Positions 6,659 through 14,224 of a DNA stretch of 41,474 nucleotides are shown here, in pieces. Position 1 is the stretch's first letter, and the number at the start of each line of letters is the position of its first letter. The DNA is from Aneurinibacillus aneurinilyticus ATCC 12856 (GTDB lineage: Bacteria; Bacillota; Bacilli; Aneurinibacillales; Aneurinibacillaceae): contig NZ_KE952746.1 in assembly GCF_000466385.1 (NCBI RefSeq), positions 1-41,474 of the forward strand. Reading direction: 5' to 3'. The notes below the pieces were generated by a model, which saw only the letters and a list, made by a program, of their open reading frames with translations, was not told the DNA's origin and searched no databases. The position numbers and the translations under genes were made by a program.

Positions 6659-7765
6659 ATGAAGATAGGATCGCACGTTTCATTTTCTAAGAAAGGATTA
6701 CTTAACGCGGTGGAAGAAGCTATCAGCTATGGCTCCACTTCGTTTATGGTGTATACAGGAGCTCCACAGAATACTCGGCGCAAGCCAATGGAAGAGCAAT
6801 TCGTCGAAGAAGGCTTTGAGATTATGAAAAAATACGGTATCGACGATATTGTCGTCCATGCACCGTATATTATTAATCTCGGCTCATACAAACCAAACAC
6901 ATTCGAGCTTGCCGTCTCATTCCTTCAGGAAGAAATTAAGCGGGCTGAATATGTAGGAGCAAAAAATATCGTCTTGCACCCGGGCGCATATACCGATAAA
7001 GACGCCGAGTATGGAATCAATCGAATCGCCGAAGGTTTAAACGAAGTACTGCATACCGGGCAAACGGTCAACATTGCCCTTGAGACGATGGCAGGAAAAG
7101 GGTCCGAAATAGGACGTACATTTGAGGAATTGGCCGCGATCATCGACAAGGTAAAACTGAATGATAAACTCACTGTATGCTTTGATACGTGTCATACGCA
7201 TGATGCCGGATATAATTTGGTCGATGATTTCGACGGCGTTATGGAAGAATTCGACCGGGTTGTCGGTCTCGACCGCCTGGCTGTTTTCCATATTAATGAT
7301 AGTAAAAATTTCCGCGGTGCCGCAAAGGACAGGCATGCACCGATCGGCTCCGGCCTCATCGGATTTGATGCTATTTACCGCATCGTACATCATGAAGTAG
7401 CCAGAGGAAAGCCGATTATCCTGGAAACGCCATGGATCGGTAAAAATAAAACCGATCAGTCGCCAATGTATGAAGTTGAAATCGCGCTGCTTCGCGGTAC
7501 GGTCGAAGAGCGATTTACGGAAAACTTCTTAGACGATATCGCACTGCTGTCGTCTTATTTCGAAAAGGAAGGCATCGATCGCCGCGATTATATCGTGCAA
7601 AACTGGGAGCTGCTTCAAGACAAGAAAATGAAGAAAGAAGATCCACGTGAGCCATTAGAAAAACTGTTTGATACAGTTACTCGTGCAGAGCTTCTACCAG
7701 ACGAGTCCGAAGAAGGCATCAACAAGCGGCTCATCGCCTGGTTGGCTGGCATAAACACAAAATAA
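6659..7765 (+). CDS. nfo: Endonuclease IV (AP endonuclease) with C-terminal extension
   Basis: 368 aa. Cuts DNA 5' to abasic sites in base-excision repair; in spore formers it protects spore DNA. Metal-binding and family strings run in order: [89 protein letters not shown]. The usual family length is about 280-300 aa; residues after about 280 (from [10 protein letters not shown]) form an extra charged helical tail of nearly 90 residues. Start ATG 6659 is 11 nt after GAGGAG; GTG 6647 overlaps the ribosome site. Single-gene unit. Confidence 0.93.
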   Translation: MKIGSHVSFSKKGLLNAVEEAISYGSTSFMVYTGAPQNTRRKPMEEQFVEEGFEIMKKYGIDDIVVHAPYIINLGSYKPNTFELAVSFLQEEIKRAEYVGAKNIVLHPGAYTDKDAEYGINRIAEGLNEVLHTGQTVNIALETMAGKGSEIGRTFEELAAIIDKVKLNDKLTVCFDTCHTHDAGYNLVDDFDGVMEEFDRVVGLDRLAVFHINDSKNFRGAAKDRHAPIGSGLIGFDAIYRIVHHEVARGKPIILETPWIGKNKTDQSPMYEVEIALLRGTVEERFTENFLDDIALLSSYFEKEGIDRRDYIVQNWELLQDKKMKKEDPREPLEKLFDTVTRAELLPDESEEGINKRLIAWLAGINTK

Positions 7766-7774
7766 GCAAATATC

Positions 7775-7823
7775 AAAAGTCCCCAAAGCGCCAAAAATAC
7801 TATGGACATATTTGGGGACTTTT
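7775..7823. terminator. Terminator after nfo
   Basis: AAAAGTCCCCAAA (7775-7787) pairs with TTTGGGGACTTTT (7811-7823) across a 23-nt loop. The T/A runs on both sides would let it work in either direction. Confidence 0.7.
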
Positions 7824-8402
7824 ATAATAAAGCCAACGGGAGGCATAAATTCTACCATACACACTCAATATAAGAATTAATAAAAGGCATTCCCATGATT
7901 GACAAACGTTTGCTAGCTGTCTTTACTTACTATGGAATTCCGCTTGTCTATTTGCAAAAAAACTCCGGCATTAAGGTTTAATCTCTTTTTCCTGCAATTT
8001 TGTTTCAAATAAATTGTTTGTTTGATTGTTACTTGTTCGTTGATATTCGAAATAATTGGTAGTGTTACAATAAATACGCATATACACACATCCTATTGTT
8101 TTTATACGTAGCATTACACATCTAAAAAATATTACTTTGTTATACAAAATATCGGAAGATTCTATTTTTAAATTAATCCTAAACTAATGTTTACCTCCCA
8201 CCACAAACATGTGTCGATTTATCCAATCAGATGTATATAGTATGAACGTAAGGAAGGCCGCTCTTATAAAGCGGCCTTCCTTATGTCCATATGCTATTTA
8301 TATATTTTCTCTCCTAGTTTCTATCTATACTCCTTATATACCTCTCACCTGACGAATCAACACATTTTAGGGATAAGGATAAAAAACTACGTCAAACGAA
8401 TT
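7824..8402. other. Long AT-rich gap with one strong hairpin
   Basis: 579 bp without a convincing gene. A 28-codon frame at 7895-7981 (MIDKRLLAVFTYYGIPLVYL...) has AAAAGG seven bases upstream, so a micropeptide is possible but unproven. A perfect 14-bp stem with a 7-base loop sits at 8249-8283. Nothing else is recognisable on either strand. Confidence 0.4.
8249..8283. terminator. Perfect 14-bp hairpin downstream of dapA
   Basis: TAAGGAAGGCCGCT (8249-8262) pairs completely with AGCGGCCTTCCTTA (8270-8283). Neither side has a good T-run. It lies about 120 bp past the dapA stop and probably ends or stabilises that transcript. Confidence 0.5.
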
Positions 8403-9293
8403 CTATATAGCTACCACTTCTGTTTTCGGTAACAGCCTTTCTACAAATTGCTGCTCCTCTTCCGTCAATTCAACGAGCGGCAAACGTACACCACCTACTT
8501 CGATGCCCTGCATAATGAGTGCGGCTTTTACAGGCGTCGGATTAGCGGCAATGAACAGCCCTTCGAATATCGGCAGCAGCTTACGGTGCAACGCACTTGC
8601 CTTTGTAATATCGCCACTAACGAATGCCTGAATCATTTCTGACATTTCTCGGCCAATCACATGACTTGCTACGCTCACTATACCTTTACCGCCAACAGAC
8701 ATGCAGGGTAATGTCATGCCATCATCGCCGGTATACAGGACGAAATCATCAGGTGTCTTGTCAATAATGATTGACATTTGAGAGGTGTCACTATTTGCTT
8801 CTTTAATCGCCACAATGTTAGCTACATCATGCGCTAGGCGTATGGTTGTCTCGGGCTTCATATTAATAACAGATCGACCCGGGATGTTGTACAGCATTAC
8901 CGGCAGTTTCGTGCTTTCTGCAATCGTTTTAAAATGTTGATACAGGCCTTCCTGTGATGGCTTATTGTAATAAGGAACGACCAGCATTACACCATCTACC
9001 CCGCACTTCACTGCCTTTTGTGTCAGTTCAATGGATGCAGCCGTGCTATTGCTACCTGTACCAGCTACCACCGGTATACGTCCGTTCACAATCTCTACAA
9101 CATGACGGAATAAATCTACCTTCTCCTGTCCAGTCAAAGTTGGTGATTCTCCGGTCGTACCCGCTACAACAAGTGCAGTCGAACCGGTCGCAATCAGATG
9201 TTCCACGAGCGCTTCTGTTTGTTTCTTATCAACCTGTAACCCCGCGTCAAACGGCGTCACCATCGCGGTAACCATTCTCCCTAAATCAATCAT
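8403..9293 (-). CDS. dapA: 4-hydroxy-tetrahydrodipicolinate synthase
   Basis: 296 aa, TIM-barrel aldolase that condenses pyruvate with aspartate semialdehyde, the first committed step of lysine, diaminopimelate and spore dipicolinate synthesis. Schiff-base K164 (VAIKEANSD), Y135 (MLYNIPGR), T45-T46 (AGTTGES) and substrate-binding R140 are present. The start (MIDLGRMVTAM) at 9293 has AAAGGAGG seven bases upstream; the longer frame to 9323 runs through it. It is transcribed alone behind a lysine riboswitch, so lysine represses it by attenuation. Confidence 0.96.
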   Translation of the reverse strand: MIDLGRMVTAMVTPFDAGLQVDKKQTEALVEHLIATGSTALVVAGTTGESPTLTGQEKVDLFRHVVEIVNGRIPVVAGTGSNSTAASIELTQKAVKCGVDGVMLVVPYYNKPSQEGLYQHFKTIAESTKLPVMLYNIPGRSVINMKPETTIRLAHDVANIVAIKEANSDTSQMSIIIDKTPDDFVLYTGDDGMTLPCMSVGGKGIVSVASHVIGREMSEMIQAFVSGDITKASALHRKLLPIFEGLFIAANPTPVKAALIMQGIEVGGVRLPLVELTEEEQQFVERLLPKTEVVAI

Positions 9294-9399
9294 TCCAATT
9301 CCTCCTTTATCGTCGTTTCGCATTGGCCTATGTACGACTTGTTTTTGTATACGAGCGCGCGTATTGGAAAGGGGAACCTAATCCACAGCCCGTGCCCAC

Positions 9400-9431
9400 A
9401 AAAAACTCCCCTAACCGGACAGGTAGGAGAG
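9400..9431 (-). terminator. Second terminator in the dapA leader
   Basis: On the minus strand CTCTCCTACC pairs with GGTTAGGGGAG (one bulge, one G-T), followed by six T. It lies between the riboswitch terminator and dapA, so two terminators are in series. Confidence 0.7.
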
Positions 9432-9444
9432 CATACAGGCGAAG

Positions 9445-9478
9445 AAAATAAAAACACCTACAACACGGGTCGTAGATG
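9445..9478 (-). terminator. Lysine riboswitch terminator
   Basis: On the minus strand CATCTACGAC and GTTGTAGGTG form a 10-bp stem (with G-T pairs) and a 4-nt loop, followed by TTTTTATTTT. Its 5' arm shares CCATCT (+ strand 9474-9479) with a candidate antiterminator that pairs it to AGATGG (+ strand 9500-9505). Confidence 0.8.
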
Positions 9479-9519
9479 GAAATTGAACATTGTGTTCCCC
9501 CATCTCCGTATCTTCTGCA

Positions 9520-9699
9520 AGATAGCGCAACACGCGTATCCGGAAAGTACGCGTGACAGTTCTGTTCCTATTCGGAAACAGCCCCAGCCTGCCTGTCTAG
9601 AGAATCCAGGCAAACTTCGGCGGTCTTCCCTTTCCTCTGCGTTCTCCGATGTTCTCTCCATCTCCCGCAGCATACTTTTGAAGCCCGCGACCTCTACCT
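9520..9699 (-). ncRNA. Lysine riboswitch (L box)
   Basis: Read on the minus strand, the L-box landmarks occur in order: AGGTAGAGGTCGCG with GCTTCAAAAGTATG, a GGGAGATGGAGA hairpin region, AGGGAAGACCGCCGAAG, a TGCCTG...CAGGCAGGCTGGGG arm, the GAACTGTCACGCG segment, and the closing-strand GCTATCT. AGGTAG and CTATCT make the P1 helix. Lysine binding favours the downstream terminator and shuts off dapA. Confidence 0.9.
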
Positions 9700-9747
9700 C
9701 ATCAGAGTGTTGATGAGGTTTTACGAATATAAAGTTGTATTGATGCT

Positions 9748-9776
9748 AGTATATTGGACTTCCTGCCTTGGGTCAA
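9748..9776 (-). promoter_or_regulatory. dapA promoter
   Basis: Minus-strand TTGACC (9776-9771), 17-bp spacer, TATACT (9753-9748). The start point near 9741 puts a hairpin (CCTCATCA/TGATGAGG, 9697-9718) and then the aptamer at the 5' end of the transcript. Confidence 0.8.
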
Positions 9777-9807
9777 GGGAAAATTGGAGAAATGATGGAC
9801 AAACAAC

Positions 9808-10692
9808 TCAATCAGACATTTTTTCAATTTCCCTAAGAAAGACCTTCACCAGATTGGTCTGCTCTGCATGTACCGGGACTACATAAGATAAGCGGCGTGG
9901 AAACTGTTCTCCCTGAATCGAAATCATCGCCAGTTCACCATGCTGAATGGGCTTTCGCACCACCCATTTCGAAAGCAATGTAATGCCCAATCCGGCCGCC
10001 ACCGCTTCCTTAACTGCCTGGTTGCTGCTAAATGTAATCGTTTTTCCCACACTCAGCCCCAGCGTACGAATTACATGATCAGAATACACACGAGTACCGG
10101 AGCCTTCTTCCCGTACAATCCATATCTCATCCTGCAATTCATCAGGCGTGATTGGCTTGTTGCCTACAAGTGGATGATTCATGGGCGCTACCAGAACCAT
10201 CTCATCTTTCATAAACGGAACGATTTGCAACTCTTTGTCACTTGTCTGTCCTTCTATGAGACCGATATCCATGTGCAACAGTTTCACCGCCTCAATAATC
10301 CGTTGCGTATTGCCAATGGTTACTTCTATTTCTACATGCGGATAGCGATGACAGAAATCTGCCAGCAGAACAGGTAAGACGTATTCACCAATGGTAAAAC
10401 TGGCCCCGATATGCAGCGTTCCGGCAATTCGGTGCTGGTGTGCATAAATGTCTTCTCTCGCTTTCTCATATAAGTTCAACATCTGTCTCGCTCGCTCATA
10501 CAGCATTTCTCCTGCCTGGGTTACATATAGATGCTTAGGTGAACGGTCAATAAGTTTCGTGCCGAATTCACGCTCAAGCTGCTTAATGTGCAGGCTAACA
10601 CTAGGCTGAGACAGACGCAGCATCTCTCCGGCCCGAGTAAAATTCTTCACTTCCACTACAGTAACAAAGGTGCGCAGCGCATCGTAATGCAT
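9808..10692 (-). CDS. LysR-family regulator (CysL/YeiE type)
   Basis: 294 aa. N-terminal winged helix (MHYDALRTFVTVVEVKNFTR, SQPSVSLHIKQLEREFGTKL) and a periplasmic-binding-like effector domain from about residue 90 (TLHIGASFTIGEYVLP... ending LAMISIQGEQFPRRLSYVVP). It is divergent from a YeiH-like transporter, the arrangement known for yeiE-yeiH, whose regulators sense sulfite or cysteine-related signals; sulfur metabolism is therefore inferred. AGGAGGCAATC precedes the ATG. A promoter TTGAAT-17-TATTCT (10762-10734) drives it, and a dyad in the intergenic region may be its binding site. Confidence 0.9.
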   Translation of the reverse strand: MHYDALRTFVTVVEVKNFTRAGEMLRLSQPSVSLHIKQLEREFGTKLIDRSPKHLYVTQAGEMLYERARQMLNLYEKAREDIYAHQHRIAGTLHIGASFTIGEYVLPVLLADFCHRYPHVEIEVTIGNTQRIIEAVKLLHMDIGLIEGQTSDKELQIVPFMKDEMVLVAPMNHPLVGNKPITPDELQDEIWIVREEGSGTRVYSDHVIRTLGLSVGKTITFSSNQAVKEAVAAGLGITLLSKWVVRKPIQHGELAMISIQGEQFPRRLSYVVPVHAEQTNLVKVFLREIEKMSD

Positions 10693-10733
10693 GATTGCCT
10701 CCTACTATCATTAAAAAAACTAATCTTAAAGAT

Positions 10734-10792
10734 AGAATAACTATATTTTACTTATTATTCAACCGCTTTTATAGTAAAAGTAAGCATACTAT
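10734..10792. promoter_or_regulatory. Divergent LysR/YeiH control region
   Basis: Contains the minus-strand promoter TTGAAT (10762-10757), 17 bp, TATTCT (10739-10734), and a dyad ATAGTA (10771-10776) N10 TACTAT (10787-10792) immediately before the yeiH-like gene. The dyad is a candidate LysR operator; not tested. Confidence 0.45.
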
Positions 10793-10812
10793 ATATGAAG
10801 TGGGGGAAAAAA

Positions 10813-11877
10813 ATGCAGCAAGGTGCAGCTATGCAACAAACGACTGGCCAACAGAAAAAAAGAGAAAAAAAACGGGGAGCCACTCCTTTTCTGTTAGGAC
10901 TTGGGATTACACTGGTAATTGCCATTATAGCAAAATATATTGCAATGCTTCCGGTGCTCAGCATCATCGGGCAACTCGTCATCGCTATCCTGCTTGGCAT
11001 GATGTGGAGGGCAACACTGCCGATACCAGGTTCCGCTATGGTCGGGGTGGAATTTGCCAGCAAAAAACTTTTACGACTAGGAATTATTCTCCTAGGAATG
11101 CGCCTAAATCTACAGGATATCATTCAAGCGGGGCCGAAAGTGTTCGCCGTAGCTGGTTTGGATATTGTATTTGCGCTAATTGTTGTATATGGATTAACCC
11201 GCCTATTCGGGGTAAACCGCAGGCTTGGCATGCTAACCGCATGTGGCACAGCCATTTGTGGTGCGGCAGCGGTAGCAGCGGTAGCTCCGCAGGTAAAAGC
11301 GGATAAAAAAGAAACAGCGGTCGGTGTGGCAACTGTCGCTGTACTGGGAACCTTATTTACACTAGCGTATTCCGTGATATATCCGATACTTGGTCTGACA
11401 GAATCCGGCTATGGGGTATTCGCCGGTGGTACGCTTCATGAGATTGCTCATGTAATAGCTGCCGCTGCTGCTGGCGGATCACAAGCGATGGACATTGCCA
11501 TCATCGTAAAGTTAACGCGGGTAGCGCTATTAGTTCCGGTGGCCCTTGTAATCGGCTGGTGGTATCACCGACAAACAAAACACGAGGACGGTGCCTCCCA
11601 AGCCGAACGCACACCACTTGCCATCCCTTGGTTTATCCTTGGTTTTCTTCTTGTGAGCGGAATTAACACGCTAGGCATCGTGCCGCAGGGCATCGCAGCT
11701 CAAATCGTAGCACTTGCGTATTTATTGATTGCAATGGCAATGGCCGGTCTTGGCCTTAATATTGATGCAAGTACATTAAAACGAATGGGAATACGACCAT
11801 TTTGGGCGGGGCTAATCGGCTCGATTCTTCTTTCCGTTTTCGGTTTTACACTCGTATATTTGTTAGGGCTTTCCTGA
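10813..11877 (+). CDS. YeiH/UPF0324-family membrane protein, putative sulfate/sulfite exporter
   Basis: 354 aa with about ten transmembrane helices after a short basic N-terminus (QQKKREKKRG). Family segments include ILLGMMWR, KKLLRLGIILLGMRLNLQDI, TACGTAICGAAAVAAVAP and GTLHEIAHVIAAA. Homologues are annotated as sulfate exporters, but direct evidence is limited. Start at 10813 is preferred because GTGGGGG lies six bases upstream; the ATG at 10795 has no ribosome site. It is controlled with the divergent LysR gene and ends in a terminator shared with the convergent hydrolase gene. Confidence 0.85.
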   Translation: MQQGAAMQQTTGQQKKREKKRGATPFLLGLGITLVIAIIAKYIAMLPVLSIIGQLVIAILLGMMWRATLPIPGSAMVGVEFASKKLLRLGIILLGMRLNLQDIIQAGPKVFAVAGLDIVFALIVVYGLTRLFGVNRRLGMLTACGTAICGAAAVAAVAPQVKADKKETAVGVATVAVLGTLFTLAYSVIYPILGLTESGYGVFAGGTLHEIAHVIAAAAAGGSQAMDIAIIVKLTRVALLVPVALVIGWWYHRQTKHEDGASQAERTPLAIPWFILGFLLVSGINTLGIVPQGIAAQIVALAYLLIAMAMAGLGLNIDASTLKRMGIRPFWAGLIGSILLSVFGFTLVYLLGLS

Positions 11878-11902
11878 CATATTACCGTATCAATATTCGA
11901 AA

Positions 11903-11935
11903 AAAACGGATGCCATCCTCTTTGGCATCCGTTTT
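11903..11935. terminator. Bidirectional terminator
   Basis: AAAACGGATGCCA (11903-11915) pairs with TGGCATCCGTTTT (11923-11935); A-run and T-run on both flanks serve the convergent yeiH-like and hydrolase genes. Confidence 0.85.
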
Positions 11936-11947
11936 CGTATCCGCCTT

Positions 11948-13060
11948 TTACTTCTGGTCCATTGGGTGCTGTCCGCCTTCCCATGGGTTTTTGAAGAACG
12001 CTTCCACATCCTCTTGCTTTACCTCATGAATCGTTGCGGGATTCCAACTTGGATTTCGGTCTTTATCTACCAGTACAGAACGTATACCTTCATAAAAATC
12101 ATGACTGTGCATAAAATGCATACTCATGTTCATCTCCATCCGAAAACAATCAGCAGCCGTCATCTCTTTCCCCCGAACAAGCTGTTCCAATGCTACAGCC
12201 ATGGAAATCGGTGATTTTCCTCGCAGCGTGTTTGCCGTTTCCGCTGCCCATTCATCCCCCTCGGCTGCCGACCGATCAAGCGAATCCAGAATATCTGCTA
12301 CTGAGTGATGGTTAAAATGATGATCAACTTTATCTTGCACTTTCGCCAGCGGTGATTCTGGAAGGTTGGTTGTCCCGTATTTTGCAAGGATTCTGACTAA
12401 TTTGGCGCTCACCTGCTCACGGTTTCCTGCCTGTGTCCAATCTTCTGTCTGTACATCGCTCTTAAGCTCGTTCCATTGTTCAGATTGGATATAATAATCA
12501 GCAGCGCCAAGATAGATTGCGTCCGCACCATTGAATAAATGGGCCGTCAATGCCAGATATCGCCCCATCTGCCCTGGCATCTGATTCAGAAAATAACTGC
12601 CCCCTACATCAGGAAAAAAGCCAATATTCATCTCGGGCATAGATAATTTCGAGCGCTCAGTCACTACACGATCACTCGCAAAAATCGATACGCCAATACC
12701 ACCGCCCATAACGATGCCATTCATATAAGCAAGAACCGGCTTCGTATAACGATGCAAAGCCAAATTCATTTTATATTCAATTGAGAAGAATTGCAGCGCA
12801 TATTCCTCTACATTATCACCGCGCTTATCATAGAACGAACGCATATCTCCGCCCGCGCACAATCCTTTTTCTCCAGCCCCTTCGATTATGACAAGGGTGA
12901 CGGCTGGATTGCGCTCCCACTCAGCAAGCTTTTTGCCGATTTCATCGACCATATACAAAGACAGGGCATTCAAGGCTTTCGGTCGATTCAGCAGAATATG
13001 TCCGACACCCTTCTCTACATGGAATAAAACTTCATTGTTCGTCTGCACTACGTTCTCCAC
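11948..13060 (-). CDS. 3-hydroxyisobutyryl-CoA hydrolase (enoyl-CoA hydratase fold)
   Basis: 370 aa, crotonase superfamily. It hydrolyses 3-hydroxyisobutyryl-CoA in valine breakdown. HIBCH-type motifs are visible: oxyanion-hole KGLCAGGDMRSFYD and NGIVMGGGIGVS, and the MPEMNIGFFPDVGGSYFL segment, where Glu and Asp are catalytic. The C-terminal third (HHFNHHSVADILDSL, ISMAVALEQLVRG, FRMEMNMS) is typical of the hydrolase and absent from simple hydratases. Start GTG 13060 lies eight bases after AGGAGGT; the open frame to 13195 has no further ribosome site. No other valine genes are nearby. Confidence 0.9.
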   Translation of the reverse strand: MENVVQTNNEVLFHVEKGVGHILLNRPKALNALSLYMVDEIGKKLAEWERNPAVTLVIIEGAGEKGLCAGGDMRSFYDKRGDNVEEYALQFFSIEYKMNLALHRYTKPVLAYMNGIVMGGGIGVSIFASDRVVTERSKLSMPEMNIGFFPDVGGSYFLNQMPGQMGRYLALTAHLFNGADAIYLGAADYYIQSEQWNELKSDVQTEDWTQAGNREQVSAKLVRILAKYGTTNLPESPLAKVQDKVDHHFNHHSVADILDSLDRSAAEGDEWAAETANTLRGKSPISMAVALEQLVRGKEMTAADCFRMEMNMSMHFMHSHDFYEGIRSVLVDKDRNPSWNPATIHEVKQEDVEAFFKNPWEGGQHPMDQK

Positions 13061-13210
13061 TCTGTATGACCTCCTATTCGTCCTTACTATTGTGTATCTT
13101 TTCGACAAAATGCTGCTAAAATCCTCTTCTGTCAGCGCATCGATCGATACAAAGATACGCTTAAAATAATAAGCAAGCAGTGAAGCGGAGTACAATCATG
13201 CAGAGAAGCT

Positions 13211-13450
13211 TTACTCTTCTTCTTTATAAAATCGTTCCCCCGAACCTGGATGGTAATATACATACAATTTTTTACCTGTGGTCGGATCAATCGTGACTTC
13301 CCCGGTTTTTTCAAAGCCTGGGGGAACTTTATCATCCTGTTGTCTGCTTTTAAAGCGTTTATCCCAAATAAACCATGAAAGCAAAACAATAATAATAAAC
13401 AGCAGCAATTGAATACCAATATACCCGACGGCAAGATTTAGCCAATTCAT
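13211..13450 (-). CDS. Small single-span membrane protein
   Basis: 79 aa: an N-terminal hydrophobic helix (residues 5-29, IQLLLFIIIVLLSWFIW) then a basic/cytosolic tail with a repeated Gly-Tyr style (DPTTGKKLYVYYHPGSGERFY). It overlaps the UPF0145 gene stop by ATGA (13447-13450), so the two are translationally coupled. The C-terminal YYHPGSGERFY has the look of a short beta repeat. Function unknown; probably a membrane partner of the upstream UPF0145 protein. Confidence 0.7.
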   Translation of the reverse strand: MNWLNLAVGYIGIQLLLFIIIVLLSWFIWDKRFKSRQQDDKVPPGFEKTGEVTIDPTTGKKLYVYYHPGSGERFYKEEE

Positions 13451-13773
13451 GATTCAATAGGCTCGGCTATAACAGCTGTGCCATACGCAACAATTTCGCT
13501 CATATTGGAGCCAATTTCTCCAGAATCGAAGCGCATCATAATAATAGCATTCGCTCCCATCGCCTGTGCATTTTTCACCATCCGATCAAGTGCCTGCTTG
13601 CGCGCATCTTCAAGCATTTCTGTATACTGATTAATTTCTCCTCCGACAAGCCCTTTCAATGCGGCAGTAATATCTTTCCCTAGCCCTCTTGCCCGCACTG
13701 TTAAACCAAATACCGGTCCCTTTATCTCCTTTACCCGATGATTGGCGATATTTTCAGTCGTTACAATTATCAT
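13447..13773 (-). CDS. UPF0145 (YbjQ-like) protein
   Basis: 108 aa, complete YbjQ-family domain: MIIVTTENIANHRVKEIKG, VRARGLGKDITAALKGLVGGE, ALDRMVKNAQAMGANAIIMMRFD and EIVAYGTAV. These small proteins form pentameric rings and are of unknown function, often linked to heavy metals or stress. GAGGAG lies seven bases before ATG 13773; a GTG at 13788 overlaps the ribosome site. Coupled to the small membrane protein downstream. Confidence 0.88.
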   Translation of the reverse strand: MIIVTTENIANHRVKEIKGPVFGLTVRARGLGKDITAALKGLVGGEINQYTEMLEDARKQALDRMVKNAQAMGANAIIMMRFDSGEIGSNMSEIVAYGTAVIAEPIES

Positions 13774-13867
13774 TGATTTTCTCCTCACATTATCATCATT
13801 ATCATTATTGATATTAATAATATTTTACAATATAAAAGATGTCAATAATTTTGATGTCCACTCTAAT

Positions 13868-13907
13868 TAAAAAAACCGAAAAGCGGAAGTATCCCGTCCT
13901 TCGGTTT
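13868..13907 (-). terminator. Terminator after solitary S14 gene
   Basis: AAACCGAA (13873-13880) pairs with TTCGGTTT (13900-13907); on the minus strand it is followed by seven T. It separates the S14 gene from the UPF0145 genes. Confidence 0.7.
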
Positions 13908-13923
13908 GTCTATGTTTGTTCAG

Positions 13924-14109
13924 TTACCAGCTTGCTTTTTTTACGCCAGGCAAATGTCCTTGATAGGCCAGGTCGCGAATGCAAATCCGGCACAGCTTAA
14001 ATTTGCGATATACAGAATGCGGGCGGCCGCAGCGCTCGCAGCGTGTGTAAGCCTGTACTTTAAATTTTGGCTTCCGCTGTGATTTAACAATCATTGATTT
14101 TTTTGCCAT
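13924..14109 (-). CDS. rpsN: Ribosomal protein S14, zinc-binding type
   Basis: 61 aa, the type Z S14 of the small subunit head. Zinc ligands C24, C27, C40 and C43 ([21 protein letters not shown]) are all present. It stands alone behind its own promoter rather than in the S10/spc operon, where S14 is normally encoded, so it is probably a second copy. Bacillus also has a lone S14 paralogue (YhzA), but that one has lost its cysteines and is Zur-regulated; here the cysteines are kept and no Zur box is seen. GGAGG is 4-5 nt before the ATG. Confidence 0.95.
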   Translation of the reverse strand: MAKKSMIVKSQRKPKFKVQAYTRCERCGRPHSVYRKFKLCRICIRDLAYQGHLPGVKKASW

Positions 14110-14186
14110 AACTGCCTCCTTCAATTTATGAATGTATATGCTAAACCTACTGTCATATATAAATACAAAAACATGCAATACTATTT

Positions 14187-14215
14187 ATTATAGTACTTCT
14201 GATGAATAAATGCAA
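14187..14215 (-). promoter_or_regulatory. Promoter of solitary rpsN
   Basis: Minus-strand TTGCAT (14215-14210), 17-bp spacer, TATAAT (14192-14187); start point about 70 nt before the ATG. Confidence 0.7.
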
Positions 14216-14224
14216 AACATATAC

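Noticed and set aside
10695-11306. 203-aa open frame on the plus strand
   Set aside because: It crosses the divergent promoter region and runs out of frame with the YeiH-like gene, has low-complexity style and no ribosome site. The YeiH frame has clear family motifs.
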